Part shown: piece by piece, positions 46,800 to 57,453 of the stretch | Layout: every line of letters starts with the position of its first letter | Numbering within the stretch: the stretch's first letter is position 1 | Assembly (NCBI RefSeq): GCF_003345355.1 | Contig: NZ_QQNB01000001.1 | Coordinates: forward strand, 1-64,000 | DNA: 64,000 nucleotides | Direction of reading: 5' to 3' | From: Sphingomonas aracearum | GTDB lineage: Bacteria; Pseudomonadota; Alphaproteobacteria; Sphingomonadales; Sphingomonadaceae | Notes under the pieces: model-generated | Seen by the model: the letters and a program-made list of their open reading frames with translations, nothing else | What the model was told of the DNA's origin: nothing | Databases searched by the model: none | Translations under genes and position numbers: made by a program

Positions 46800-49073
46800 A
46801 TGACGGACACTCGGATCACGCGCCGCGCCGCGTTGATGGCTGCCGGCGCGATCGGCGCCTGGGCGGCGAGCCCGGCGCGCGCCTTGCTGCGCAGCACCGA
46901 TGCGACCGCCTCGCCTGATCTCGATGCACTCGTTTCCCGAATGACGATCGAGGAGAAGGCGGGACAGCTTACCCTGAACGCCGCTGCCTGGGCCGGCTCC
47001 GCGGCCACCGCGCTCAACCCGCCCTCCGCCGGCGCGACCTTCACCGAACAGCTCGCACAGGTTCGCGCCGGCCATCTGACCGGCGTGTTCAACGGAAACG
47101 GCGCCGAGATGTCGCGGCAGATGCAGTTGGCGGCGATCAAGCAATCCCGCCTCAAGATCCCGCTGATCTTCGCGGCCGACATCATCCACGGTTTCCGCAC
47201 CATCTTCCCCGTGCCGCTCGGCGAAGCGGCAAGCTGGGACCCCGAACTGGCCGAGCGCACCGCCCGCATCGCCGCCGTGGAGGCCGCTGCCGCCGGCATC
47301 GACTGGACCTTTGCGCCGATGGTGGACATCGCGCGCGACCAGCGCTGGGGCCGCGGCGTCGAGGGCGCCGGGGAGGACGTCTGGCTCGGCAAGATGTTCG
47401 CTGCCGCGCGCGTGAAGGGTTTCCAGGGCGACAAGCTCACCGCGGCGGACGCGGTGATGGCCTGCATGAAGCACTTCGCCGCCTATGGCGCGGCGGAGGC
47501 GGGGCTGGATTACTCAACGGTGGACGTTTCCGAGCGCACGCTGCGGGACGTCTACCTGCCGCCCTTCAAGACCGGCCTCGATGCCGGTGCATTGTCGGTG
47601 ATGGCCGCCTTTAACGAGCTGTCGGGCATTCCCGCGACCGCGAATGACTGGCTCATGCGCACTGTCCTGCGCGACGAATGGAAATTCGATGGCATCGTCG
47701 TGTCGGACTATACGGGCGACGAGGAGCTGATCGCCCACGGCGTGGCGAAGGACGGCCGCGACGCCGCCCGCCTCGCCTTCCTCGCCGGCGTGGACATGAG
47801 CATGCAGAGCGGCCTCTACATGCAGCATCTCCCCGGCCTTGTGGCCGCCGGCGAGGTGCCGATGGCTCGCGTGGACGAATCGGTACGCCGGGTTCTTGCG
47901 GTGAAAGCCCGGCTCGGCCTGTTCGACGATCCGTTCCGCCGCATCGATCCGCGCCGCGAGAAGACGCGCGTTCTCACCCCGGCGCACCGTAAGGTCGCGC
48001 GTGAGGCGGCGGTGAAGTCCGCCGTTCTCCTGAAGAACGAAGGCAATCTCCTGCCCTTGCCGAAGAGCGGCAAGCGGATCGCGCTGATCGGCCCGTTCGC
48101 AGAAGGAAAGCACGACCTGGTCGGGCCGTGGTGCGTCTATGGCGACGATGCACAGGCGGTGGATCTCGCCACCGGCCTGCGGGCCAAGGGCGCGACGATC
48201 ACCGTCACGCAGGGCTGCGCTCCGGAAGAGGCGATCGCGGGCGGCATCGAGGCGGCGGTCGCGGCCGCACGGGCAGCCGACGTCGTGGTGCTCGCGGTGG
48301 GCGAACATACCGGCATGTCCGGCGAGGCGCAGGCCCGCGCCTCCATCGCGCTCCCCGATCCGCAACTCGCCTTGGCAGAAGCCGTCGCCGGCACCGGCAA
48401 GCCGATCGTCGTGGTGCTCAAGAACGGTCGCGCGCTGGAACTCGCCGGCGCGATCGCCAACGCGCCGGCGATCCTCGTCACCTGGTTCCTTGGCTCGGAA
48501 ACGGGCAATGCCATCGCCGATCTGCTGTTCGGCGACGCCTCGCCGTCCGGCCGTCTTCCGGTCAGCTTCCCGCACGCAACGGGCCAGCAGCCCTATTATT
48601 ATGCGCACAAGCCAACCGGCCGTCCCAACCCGCCCGGCGCGCCGCAAGCCTACAAGGCCCATTTCCGCGGCATCCTGAACGATGCGCTCTATCCGTTTGG
48701 GCACGGGCTGACCTATGGTCAGATCGGCTATTCGGCGCTGCAACTCGGCGGCGGTCGCTTGCCGGCGAACGGTCAGCTTGCCGTGCAGGCGACCCTCACC
48801 AACAATGGCGCTCGCGCGGCGGAGGAGGTGGTTCAGCTATACATCCGTGACCGTGTGGCGAGCGTCACCCGGCCGGTGCGCCAACTCGTCAATTTCCGCC
48901 GCGTGGCGCTGGCACCCGGCGCCTCGCAGCAGGTACGGTTCACCATCACGCCGCAGGATCTTGCCTTTATCGGCCGTGACCTCAAGTCGGTTGTGGAGCC
49001 CGGCACCTTCGATGTCTGGATCGCGCCTTCCGCCGAGGCCGAGGGCGTACACGGCACGTTCGAGCTCGGCTGA
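46800..49073 (+). CDS. Secreted GH3 beta-glucosidase
   Basis: A 757-aa exo-glycosidase that releases glucose from the non-reducing end of oligosaccharides. It has a twin-arginine-like leader (TRRAALMAAGAIGAWAASPARA), the GH3 TIM barrel with nucleophile D303 (GIVVSDYTGDEEL) and KHFAAYG, the second GH3 domain (AAVKSAVLLKNEGNLLPL) and a C-terminal fibronectin-III-like domain (EEVVQLYIRDRVASVTRP). AGGGAG precedes ATG 46800. It is divergent from lacI and probably shares the operator. Confidence 0.94.
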   Translation: MTDTRITRRAALMAAGAIGAWAASPARALLRSTDATASPDLDALVSRMTIEEKAGQLTLNAAAWAGSAATALNPPSAGATFTEQLAQVRAGHLTGVFNGNGAEMSRQMQLAAIKQSRLKIPLIFAADIIHGFRTIFPVPLGEAASWDPELAERTARIAAVEAAAAGIDWTFAPMVDIARDQRWGRGVEGAGEDVWLGKMFAAARVKGFQGDKLTAADAVMACMKHFAAYGAAEAGLDYSTVDVSERTLRDVYLPPFKTGLDAGALSVMAAFNELSGIPATANDWLMRTVLRDEWKFDGIVVSDYTGDEELIAHGVAKDGRDAARLAFLAGVDMSMQSGLYMQHLPGLVAAGEVPMARVDESVRRVLAVKARLGLFDDPFRRIDPRREKTRVLTPAHRKVAREAAVKSAVLLKNEGNLLPLPKSGKRIALIGPFAEGKHDLVGPWCVYGDDAQAVDLATGLRAKGATITVTQGCAPEEAIAGGIEAAVAAARAADVVVLAVGEHTGMSGEAQARASIALPDPQLALAEAVAGTGKPIVVVLKNGRALELAGAIANAPAILVTWFLGSETGNAIADLLFGDASPSGRLPVSFPHATGQQPYYYAHKPTGRPNPPGAPQAYKAHFRGILNDALYPFGHGLTYGQIGYSALQLGGGRLPANGQLAVQATLTNNGARAAEEVVQLYIRDRVASVTRPVRQLVNFRRVALAPGASQQVRFTITPQDLAFIGRDLKSVVEPGTFDVWIAPSAEAEGVHGTFELG

Positions 49074-49112
49074 GAGTCGCGGCCCGGATCGCACGCACGC
49101 AGGAGAGAGCAC

Positions 49113-49637
49113 ATGCCTTTGTACGAGATCGCCGGAAAGGCGCCGCTTCTCGGAGCGGGCGCGTGGGTAGCGCCCAGCGCCGATCTGATCGGTGAGATCG
49201 TGGTGGGCGAGAACGCCAGCGTCTGGTTCGGCGCCGTGCTGCGCGGCGACAACACGCCCATCGTGATCGGCGCCCGCTCCAACGTGCAGGAAGGCGCCGT
49301 GTGCCACAGCGATCCGGGCGCGCCGCTCACGATCGGCGAGGACGTGACGGTCGGCCATCGCGCCGTTCTTCATGGTTGCACGGTGGGTGACGGTGCGCTG
49401 ATCGGGATGGGCGCCATCGTGCTCAACCGCGCGGTGATCGGTTCCGGCTGCATCGTCGGTGCCGGCGCGGTCGTCACGGAAGGCAAGGAGTTCCCGGAAA
49501 ACAGCCTCATCTTCGGCAGCCCCGCCCGGGTCGTGCGCACGCTGGACGAGGCAGCGCGTACGATGTTGAAGCTGTCCGCGGCCCATTATGTCGAGAAGGC
49601 GCAGCGCAACGCGGAGGGGCTGAAGCGGGTCGGCTAG
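49113..49637 (+). CDS. Gamma-carbonic-anhydrase-like hexapeptide protein
   Basis: A 174-aa left-handed beta-helix protein of the YrdA/PaaY/gamma-CA group. The hexapeptide repeats run from SADLIGEIVVGENASVWFGAVLRG. Conserved zinc-ligand-type His residues lie in GAVCHSD and TVGHRAVLHGC. Whether it is a true carbonic anhydrase or a thioesterase/chaperone-like relative cannot be decided from sequence. It follows the GH3 gene by 39 bp and may be co-transcribed. Confidence 0.9.
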   Translation: MPLYEIAGKAPLLGAGAWVAPSADLIGEIVVGENASVWFGAVLRGDNTPIVIGARSNVQEGAVCHSDPGAPLTIGEDVTVGHRAVLHGCTVGDGALIGMGAIVLNRAVIGSGCIVGAGAVVTEGKEFPENSLIFGSPARVVRTLDEAARTMLKLSAAHYVEKAQRNAEGLKRVG

Positions 49638-49684
49638 GTGCCGCAGGCGCGAAAGCGCCTGCTCACCGAACCCCCTCGCGGTGG

Positions 49685-50145
49685 TCAAAGCCTCGGTTCG
49701 TATTGCGGTTCCGGTGCTAACTTGCGACCGAGACCTCGACCTTGGGGACGGACGATCCTGGCCTGACGCAGCAGCCCGAGCCATGTGAAGCAAAGGATCG
49801 CCAGGGCTGGCATCACCACCGTCAGCAGGCCGAGCGTCAGTAGGAAAGAGCCGCCGGGTCGGAATGCCACCGTGGCGACCGGCCCCGCGCCCCGGCCCAG
49901 CTGGAACGCCATGACCATGCAGAACGCGGGAGCGAACGGCCGCCAGAGCCATGAAGGCAGGAGCGAACGGCCGAACGCGGACCGACCGGCCCTGGGGTCC
50001 CCGTCGCATAAAAAACAACACGACCGATCTGCCAGGCCGAGGGATCGGCAAACAGCTTGGGCACGTCTCCGATCCCGACCAGCAGCACCATCAGAATGGC
50101 AAACAACTGCCAATCGAGTCCAGGCGTCGGACAAGAAGGGCGCAT
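49685..50145 (-). pseudogene. Frameshifted small membrane protein gene
   Basis: Two frames together make a plausible three-helix membrane protein. The N-terminal part (from ATG 50145: DWQLFAILMVLLVGIGDVPK, then GRVVFYATGTPGP) is in one frame. The C-terminal part (APAFCMVMAFQLGRG and LTLGLLTVVMPALAILCFTW, ending at 49685) is in another. The switch falls near 49930-50000, where a 14-bp sequence (GGAGCGAACGGCCG) occurs twice, 31 bp apart. I read this as a disrupted gene. A sequencing error or an unrecognised short gene is the alternative. It fills most of the 610-bp gap before the aminopeptidase. Confidence 0.5.
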
Positions 50146-50205
50146 GCGCTGCGCCTGGGGCCGCACCGCCGCGCAAGGCTTAAGTGACGCGCCTGCGCGC
50201 GAAAT

Positions 50206-50234
50206 GACGCCGCGACGCTCTCGATCGCGGCGCC
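50206..50234 (-). terminator. Probable terminator of the M1 aminopeptidase gene
   Basis: A GC-rich hairpin (GGCGCCGCGA/TCGCGGCGTC, one mismatch, 9-base loop) lies 14 bases after the stop in the minus direction and is followed by ATTTC. The U-run is short, so strength is uncertain. Confidence 0.5.
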
Positions 50235-50247
50235 ATTTATTCGTGCC

Positions 50248-52866
<2,619 letters not shown>

Positions 52867-52986
52867 CGAAAAACCCCTTTTATGTTGCGTCTGATGCGCA
52901 GTGTGTTGCCTCCATAAGGCATTGCAGGCCCGGCGCAATCCGGAACCTTGCTGGACAGCCAATTCGCTTGCGTTATGGTCCCGCCC

Positions 52987-53958
52987 ATGAGCGTACCCGA
53001 TCTTCTAAGCCGCCTGCGCCTGCCCGTGATCGGGTCGCCGCTGTTCATCATCTCCGGTCCTGACCTGGTGATCGCCCAGTGCAAGGCGGGGATCGTGGGC
53101 TCCTTTCCCGCGCTCAACGCCCGGCCGGCGGCACAGCTCGACGAATGGCTGCACCGCATCACGGAAGAGCTCGCCGCCCACAATCGCGCACACCCGGACC
53201 GGCCCGCCGCGCCCTTTGCCGTCAATCAGATCGTCCACCGGTCCAACGACCGGCTCGAACAGGATCTCGCCACCTGCGCCAAGTGGCAGGTGCCGATCAT
53301 CATCACCTCGCTTGGCGCGCGCGAGGACCTCAACACTGCGGTGCACGGCTGGGGCGGCATCACCCTTCATGACGTGATCGACGACCGTTTCGCGCGCAAG
53401 GCGATCGAAAAGGGCGCAGACGGGCTGATCGCCGTTGCCGCCGGTGCCGGCGGCCATGCCGGACGCCTTTCCCCGTTCGCGCTGGTGCAGGAGATCCGCC
53501 AATGGTTCGCCGGTCCGCTTGCGCTGTCCGGCTCGATCGCGACCGGAGACGCGATCCTCGCCGCGCAGGCAATGGGCGCCGACTTCGCCTATATCGGCTC
53601 CCCGTTCATCGCGACGGAGGAGGCGAATGCCGATCCTGCGTACAAGCAGGGCATCGTCGAGGGACGTGCATCGGACATCGTCTATTCGAGCCTCTTCACC
53701 GGCGTGCACGGCAATTATCTGCGCGGGTCGATCCAGCGCGCCGGCCTTGATCCGGACAATCTGCCGGAGGGCGACCTCAAGACCATGAACTTCGGCGGCG
53801 GCGCGAACGACGGCACGGGGGCAAAGCCGAAGGCGTGGAAGGACATCTGGGGCTCGGGCCAGGGCATCGGCGCAGTTGATCGCGTCGAGCCGGTGGCGGC
53901 GCGTGTGGACCGGCTTGCCGATCAATATGCCGCTGCCCGCGCCCGGCTGCTCGGCTGA
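52987..53958 (+). CDS. Nitronate monooxygenase (2-nitropropane dioxygenase family)
   Basis: A 323-aa FMN TIM-barrel enzyme that detoxifies alkyl nitronates. LPVIGSPLFIISGPDLVIAQ is the N-terminal signature, AVAAGAGGHAGR the phosphate-binding loop and GADFAYIGSPFIATEEANAD the second FMN-binding segment. It resembles class I nitronate monooxygenases. ATG 52987 (MSVPDLLSRL) is used, and an in-frame ATG at 52975 is possible. A 120-bp divergent region separates it from the aminopeptidase. Confidence 0.92.
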   Translation: MSVPDLLSRLRLPVIGSPLFIISGPDLVIAQCKAGIVGSFPALNARPAAQLDEWLHRITEELAAHNRAHPDRPAAPFAVNQIVHRSNDRLEQDLATCAKWQVPIIITSLGAREDLNTAVHGWGGITLHDVIDDRFARKAIEKGADGLIAVAAGAGGHAGRLSPFALVQEIRQWFAGPLALSGSIATGDAILAAQAMGADFAYIGSPFIATEEANADPAYKQGIVEGRASDIVYSSLFTGVHGNYLRGSIQRAGLDPDNLPEGDLKTMNFGGGANDGTGAKPKAWKDIWGSGQGIGAVDRVEPVAARVDRLADQYAAARARLLG

Positions 53959-54042
53959 GCGCAGCATGCGACACCGCCAGCGGTGTCGCCGGTCCTGAAC
54001 GCCGCGTCGCTAGCTGCTCCGCCGGCAGCTGCGTCGCGTCGG

Positions 54043-54492
54043 TCAGATCGACATCGCCAATCGGTCCAGCATCGTCCTTGCCGGGCTCACCGGCGCCATC
54101 TGCGCGATCTGCGCCTCGTCCAGTCGCTGCACCCGCCGGTACAATTCTGCGCTGGCGGCGATCAGCGAACGCGCGCGCGTCGGCATCTGCTCCACGGCCA
54201 CGGGATCGCTCTGCGGCGCGGGGCCGAGCCGGCGTGACGGATCAAGCGCGTCGCGTGGTGCCATCTCGCCCACGTCCACCGCCCGCTGGGTCAACAGCCA
54301 GGCGATCACGTGCATCAGGCGCGTCGTCACCTTCAGCGACTCGCAGGAGAAGGACACGCGCGCCATGGGATCGAGCGCGTCGCGGTCCACGCGCCCGCCC
54401 TGGTCGAAATAGGACCGCGCCTCGTCCGCCAGCACCATGGCGTCGACATACAGCGTGTCAATCAACCGTCGTTGCAGCCTCTTGTCCCCCAT
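54043..54492 (-). CDS. rcdA: RcdA-like adaptor (DUF1465), regulator of CtrA degradation
   Basis: A 149-aa helical-bundle protein. In Caulobacter, RcdA is an adaptor that brings CtrA and other substrates to the ClpXP protease with CpdR and PopA. Family segments are RRLIDTLYVDAMVLADEARSYF, DPMARVSFSCESLKVTTRLMH and WLLTQRAVDVGEM. Upstream Met residues at 54504 and 54501 are also in frame. ATG 54492 gives the usual length. It is next to a DUF465 protein gene. Confidence 0.87.
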   Translation of the reverse strand: MGDKRLQRRLIDTLYVDAMVLADEARSYFDQGGRVDRDALDPMARVSFSCESLKVTTRLMHVIAWLLTQRAVDVGEMAPRDALDPSRRLGPAPQSDPVAVEQMPTRARSLIAASAELYRRVQRLDEAQIAQMAPVSPARTMLDRLAMSI

Positions 54493-54600
54493 GATCCCCA
54501 TCATGGGCGCACGATACCAAGGTCAGCGCCCGGCGAGAATCCGCCCACGCGTACTTCCATCGCGGTAGACCGTCCCAAAGCGGGGCAGAGTTCCACCTTG

Positions 54601-54798
54601 TCAGGCAATGATGTCGGGAATCAGCGCGTCCTCGATCGCGACGATCTCGTCACGCAGCCGCAGCTTGCGCCTCTTCAACCGCGCGATCTGCAACTGGTCG
54701 CTCGATCCCGCCTGCCGAAGCGCGTCTATCGCCGCATCAAGGTCACGATGCTCGGTTCGCAACACGTCCAGCCGCTCGGCCAGCTGATCCTCGTCCAT
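54601..54798 (-). CDS. DUF465 (YdcH-like) small coiled-coil protein
   Basis: A 65-aa helical hairpin: LAERLDVLRTEHRDLDAAID, a short loop, then LQIARLKRRKLRLRDEIVAIED. The LKRRKLRLRDEI end is the DUF465 signature. It is 108 bp upstream of rcdA on the same strand and divergent from a second DUF465 gene 131 bp away. Function unknown. Confidence 0.88.
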   Translation of the reverse strand: MDEDQLAERLDVLRTEHRDLDAAIDALRQAGSSDQLQIARLKRRKLRLRDEIVAIEDALIPDIIA

Positions 54799-54928
54799 CG
54801 AGCCCCCCGCCGCGGCAGCGCCCGCACAGAACAGGTCGTCGCGGTAAACCGATCACTTACCGCTTGTAGGCGAGACACGGCAAGCGATTCGTGGTTCAAT
54901 CCCCTTCCAAGCTGTGAAGGAGTTTTCC

Positions 54929-55084
54929 ATGAACACTGCGCACCTCTCGGCCCTCGAAGCCAAGCATGCCGTGCTCGACCAGCGAATCTACGCCGAATCG
55001 CATCGTCCGCAACCGGACACCGGGCTCATCGCGACGCTCAAGAAGCAAAAGCTGCGCGTGAAGGACGAGATATCCGAACAATAA
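54929..55084 (+). CDS. Second DUF465 (YdcH-like) mini-protein
   Basis: A 51-aa protein, shorter than its neighbour: HLSALEAKHAVLDQRIYAES, a loop RPQPDTGL, then LKKQKLRVKDEIS. The DUF465 helix pair is complete. ATG 54929 has an excellent ribosome-binding site (GAAGGAG with a 6-7 base spacer), which makes this small frame convincing. It is divergent from the paralogue at 54601 and ends 40 bp before the convergent PilZ gene. Confidence 0.85.
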   Translation: MNTAHLSALEAKHAVLDQRIYAESHRPQPDTGLIATLKKQKLRVKDEISEQ

Positions 55085-55124
55085 AGCCGGCTCGGCCCGC
55101 GTGGCGAAAACGCGCGGGCCGGGA

Positions 55125-55505
55125 TCAGCGCAGCGGCGGTTTTAGCGTCGTTCGCCGCCGCGCCGCCTCACCCGATCCGCCCACCGGCTTGCGTGCCGCG
55201 AGCGGATCGATCGGGCGATCGAACGCCACGCCCGTGCGCCCCTGTGTCGACCAGGCCACCCGTCCGGGCACGACACCCACACCGCGCACGTCGATCTCCA
55301 CCCGGGTGCCGATGTCGAGATCGTCCGGCAATTCGGCCATCAATCCGCCTTCGGATAGATTGCGGACCCGCACCTGCCTGGTCTCGGCATCGCCCACCCG
55401 TCGAAAACCAGCCATCAGGAACAGCGAGTCGCGAGCCTTGCTGCGGTTGCTGCCCGCGTCGTCCGTGTCCGCGGACGGGAAAGGATCGTGGGGAATGCTG
55501 TCCAT
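55125..55505 (-). CDS. PilZ-domain protein (c-di-GMP-binding candidate)
   Basis: A 126-aa single PilZ domain. The RVRNLSEGGLMAEL segment matches the conserved D/N-x-S-x-x-G part of the c-di-GMP site, with arginines upstream (FRRVGDAETRQVRV), and the following beta strands GTRVEIDVRGVGVVPGRVAW and TGVAF. The classical RxxxR is imperfect, so ligand binding is probable but not sure. The C-tail is basic. It lies 80 bp after dksA on the same strand. Confidence 0.87.
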   Translation of the reverse strand: MDSIPHDPFPSADTDDAGSNRSKARDSLFLMAGFRRVGDAETRQVRVRNLSEGGLMAELPDDLDIGTRVEIDVRGVGVVPGRVAWSTQGRTGVAFDRPIDPLAARKPVGGSGEAARRRTTLKPPLR

Positions 55506-55585
55506 CTGCCTGCTCGAGGGAATTTTCGGTCAGCGGCGATCAAACAGCAAAAGCTTTGCCATTCGCTTAAGGCCGCGGCTCCGCC

Positions 55586-56041
55586 TCAATCGTCCCGCGA
55601 AACCTTTTCGTTGCGCTCGTGGCGCTCCTGCGCCTCCAGCGTCATCGTGGCGATGGGACGGGCCTCCAAGCGGCCGAGCGAGATCGGTTCGCCGGTCACC
55701 TCGCAATAGCCATATTCGCCCTCGTCGATCCGGCGCAGGGCAGCATCGATCTTGGCGATCAGCTTGCGCTGGCGGTCGCGCGTGCGCAGCTCGATCGACC
55801 AGTCCGTTTCGCTGGAGGCACGGTCGGTGAGGTCCGCCTCGCGCAGGCTGTCGACCTGCAACTGGGAAAGCGTGCCCTGCGCCTCGCGCAGGATCGCCTC
55901 CTTCCACTGCAGCAACTTCTTGCGGAAATAGGCCTGCTGGCGCTCGTTCATGAACGGCTCGTCAGCACTCGGGCGGTAGCCGCCCTCGTCATTGGCCGGT
56001 GCGATGTTGGTCTCGTCCACGCGATTAAGCACAGTCGCCAT
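55586..56041 (-). CDS. dksA: DksA-family RNA polymerase regulator lacking most zinc ligands
   Basis: A 151-aa DksA-type protein that would bind the RNA polymerase secondary channel and work with ppGpp. The coiled-coil tip keeps the essential acidic motif D70-x-x-D73-x-A75 (ADLTDRASSE). In the zinc region only C113 remains. The other three ligand positions are T116, T134 and A137 (GYCEVTG and PIATMTLEAQ), so zinc cannot bind in the usual way. ATG 56041 is used. The longer frame is not conserved. It heads a possible dksA-PilZ unit. Confidence 0.92.
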   Translation of the reverse strand: MATVLNRVDETNIAPANDEGGYRPSADEPFMNERQQAYFRKKLLQWKEAILREAQGTLSQLQVDSLREADLTDRASSETDWSIELRTRDRQRKLIAKIDAALRRIDEGEYGYCEVTGEPISLGRLEARPIATMTLEAQERHERNEKVSRDD

Positions 56042-56426
56042 AGATCCGCTCTCTCCCCGGCCTCGCCTTGTTGCCTGATGCGAGACCGCCCCTTGCCCGA
56101 CCGCGCCTATAGCGTCGCCAGGGGCAGTCCACAAGCAAGCCGAGCGTATGGCCCCGTCCTTGGTCGAGAGGTGGTGAGCCGGCGATGAACGAGCCCGCCC
56201 GGTCGGCGGCGCCGCGGCAAGTTGAGCCGCTCTTCCGTCCCGTAACGATACGTTAACCATATTCCAAGCTGCGGCGGCTGCGAGAATCTCCCGTGGGACA
56301 CTCCCACCATGGTTAAGGCGGTTGAACTTAAAACTTTGTTGGGCACTGTGCCTCGATAGCAGCGGACCAAGCAGCTACTGGGACACGCTCCGGCTCTTCA
56401 GCGCCGGCAACGGGAAAGTGACGATA
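56042..56426. other. 385-bp intergenic region between dksA and the Asn-rich protein
   Basis: No convincing gene is visible. The region is less GC-rich near 56240-56345. It holds the palindrome TAACGATACGTTA (56243-56255) and an 8-bp inverted pair TTAACCAT (56253-56260) and ATGGTTAA (56309-56316). These are possible regulator sites for the two divergent genes, both unusual ones, but I cannot assign them. A TTGAAC at 56322 could be a -35 without a clear -10. Confidence 0.4.
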
Positions 56427-57359
56427 ATGTCGGTGCGGATGGCTTTGGCAAAACTTTGCGCCTGCACATGCGGGGGCGCGTTGATCGGTGGCGGCGCGGT
56501 GCACGTGGCGGAAGGTGCGCAGGCGCGCGCTTCGTACGCCAAGAAGGTGACCAAGCGCGTAGTCACCAAGCGAGTGGTGGCATCCACCCGTGCCCGCACG
56601 CGTGTCCGCCGAATCGTCACCACCAGCCGGACCAGCTGTCCGCCGCAGGTGATCACCACCACGGCGCAGGGCGCGCCCGTGCCCCTGCCCCCTGTCCCGG
56701 TCGCCCAGGCGAGCTTCGGCGGCGGCGGCGGGTTCGTGCCCGTGATCGGCGGCAGCGGCGGCTTTGCGGGCGGCGGCGGCTTTGGCGGCGGTTTCTTCGG
56801 CGGCAGCGGCGGCGGGTCCAGCGGCTCGATCGTAATCTCCTCGGGCTCCACCTCCACCAGCTCATCCGGCAAGGTCTCGTCGTCGACCTCCACGGGCGGT
56901 GCGAACGTGGACATCGACAACAACAACAACAACAATTCGAACGCCGAGAACAACAACAACCAGTCGAACGACAACAACAACAACAATCAGAACAACAATT
57001 CCAACGAGAACACGAACAACAACAGCAACAATAATAACAACAACAACGAGCAATCACAGAACCAGGGCCAGAACCAGAACCAGGGGCAGCACCAGAACCA
57101 GGGGCAGCACCAGAACCAGGATCAGGACCAGCACCAGAGCTCGTCGAGCTACGGCTCCAGCAGCAAGGGCTGGAGCTCGAACGGCGGCTGGAGTTCGAAC
57201 GGTGGCTGGACGTCGAGCGGTCACCACGGTTCCACCGGCTCGTCCAGCGGCCCGCCCGCGCCGGTGCCGGCGCCGCCCATGGTTCTCCTGTTCGGAGCCG
57301 CCGCCGCTGCGCTGGTCGGCCGCAAGCGCTTCAGCAAGAAGGCGGCAACCGCCGCCTGA
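56427..57359 (+). CDS. Asn/Gln-rich exported protein with PEP-CTERM-like tail
   Basis: A 310-aa low-complexity protein. The N-terminus is hydrophobic (KLCACTCGGALIGGGAV), followed by a basic KKVTKRVVTKRVV stretch, a Gly-rich segment (residues ~100-135), an Asn-rich block around 165-210, QNQGQHQNQ repeats and WSSNGG repeats. The C-terminus reads GPPAPVPAPP, a hydrophobic helix (MVLLFGAAAAALVG) and RKRFSKK, the layout of PEP-CTERM sorting signals. ATG 56427 is preferred over a longer frame from 56322 because it begins the signal. A strong terminator follows. Function is unknown, and a surface or matrix role is inferred. Confidence 0.8.
   Translation: MSVRMALAKLCACTCGGALIGGGAVHVAEGAQARASYAKKVTKRVVTKRVVASTRARTRVRRIVTTSRTSCPPQVITTTAQGAPVPLPPVPVAQASFGGGGGFVPVIGGSGGFAGGGGFGGGFFGGSGGGSSGSIVISSGSTSTSSSGKVSSSTSTGGANVDIDNNNNNNSNAENNNNQSNDNNNNNQNNNSNENTNNNSNNNNNNNEQSQNQGQNQNQGQHQNQGQHQNQDQDQHQSSSSYGSSSKGWSSNGGWSSNGGWTSSGHHGSTGSSSGPPAPVPAPPMVLLFGAAAAALVGRKRFSKKAATAA
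56920..57190 (+). repeat. Low-complexity AAC/CAG-rich coding repeats
   Basis: AAC triplets dominate 56920-57054. An 18-bp unit (CAGGGGCAGCACCAGAAC) is repeated perfectly at 57081-57098 and 57099-57116 with degenerate copies on each side. A GGCTGGAGCTCGAACGGC-type unit follows. Such repeats can change copy number by slippage while keeping the frame. Confidence 0.85.
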
Positions 57360-57378
57360 ACTGAAGGTTCGTGCAAGC

Positions 57379-57410
57379 AAAGGGCCGTCGGAGCGATCCG
57401 GCGGCCCTTT
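57379..57410 (+). terminator. Intrinsic terminator after the Asn-rich protein gene
   Basis: An 11-bp core stem (GGGCCGTCGGA/TCCGGCGGCCC, one mismatch) flanked by AAA/TTT with a 4-base loop lies 20 bases after the stop. It may also terminate the convergent gene at 57454. Confidence 0.8.
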
Positions 57411-57453
57411 GTTCGTGTGGGCGACCCGGCAACACCGGATCAGCGTGACGGCA

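Noticed and set aside
49837..50166. 109-aa frame near the frameshifted relic taken as a complete gene
   Set aside because: Only its first half has membrane-protein character. The second half is Arg/Ser-rich noise and the hydrophobic signal moves to another frame, so it is treated as part of a pseudogene.
57081..57116. Short tandem repeats that could suggest a CRISPR array
   Set aside because: The 18-bp units are contiguous without spacers and lie in frame in an Asn/Gln-rich gene.
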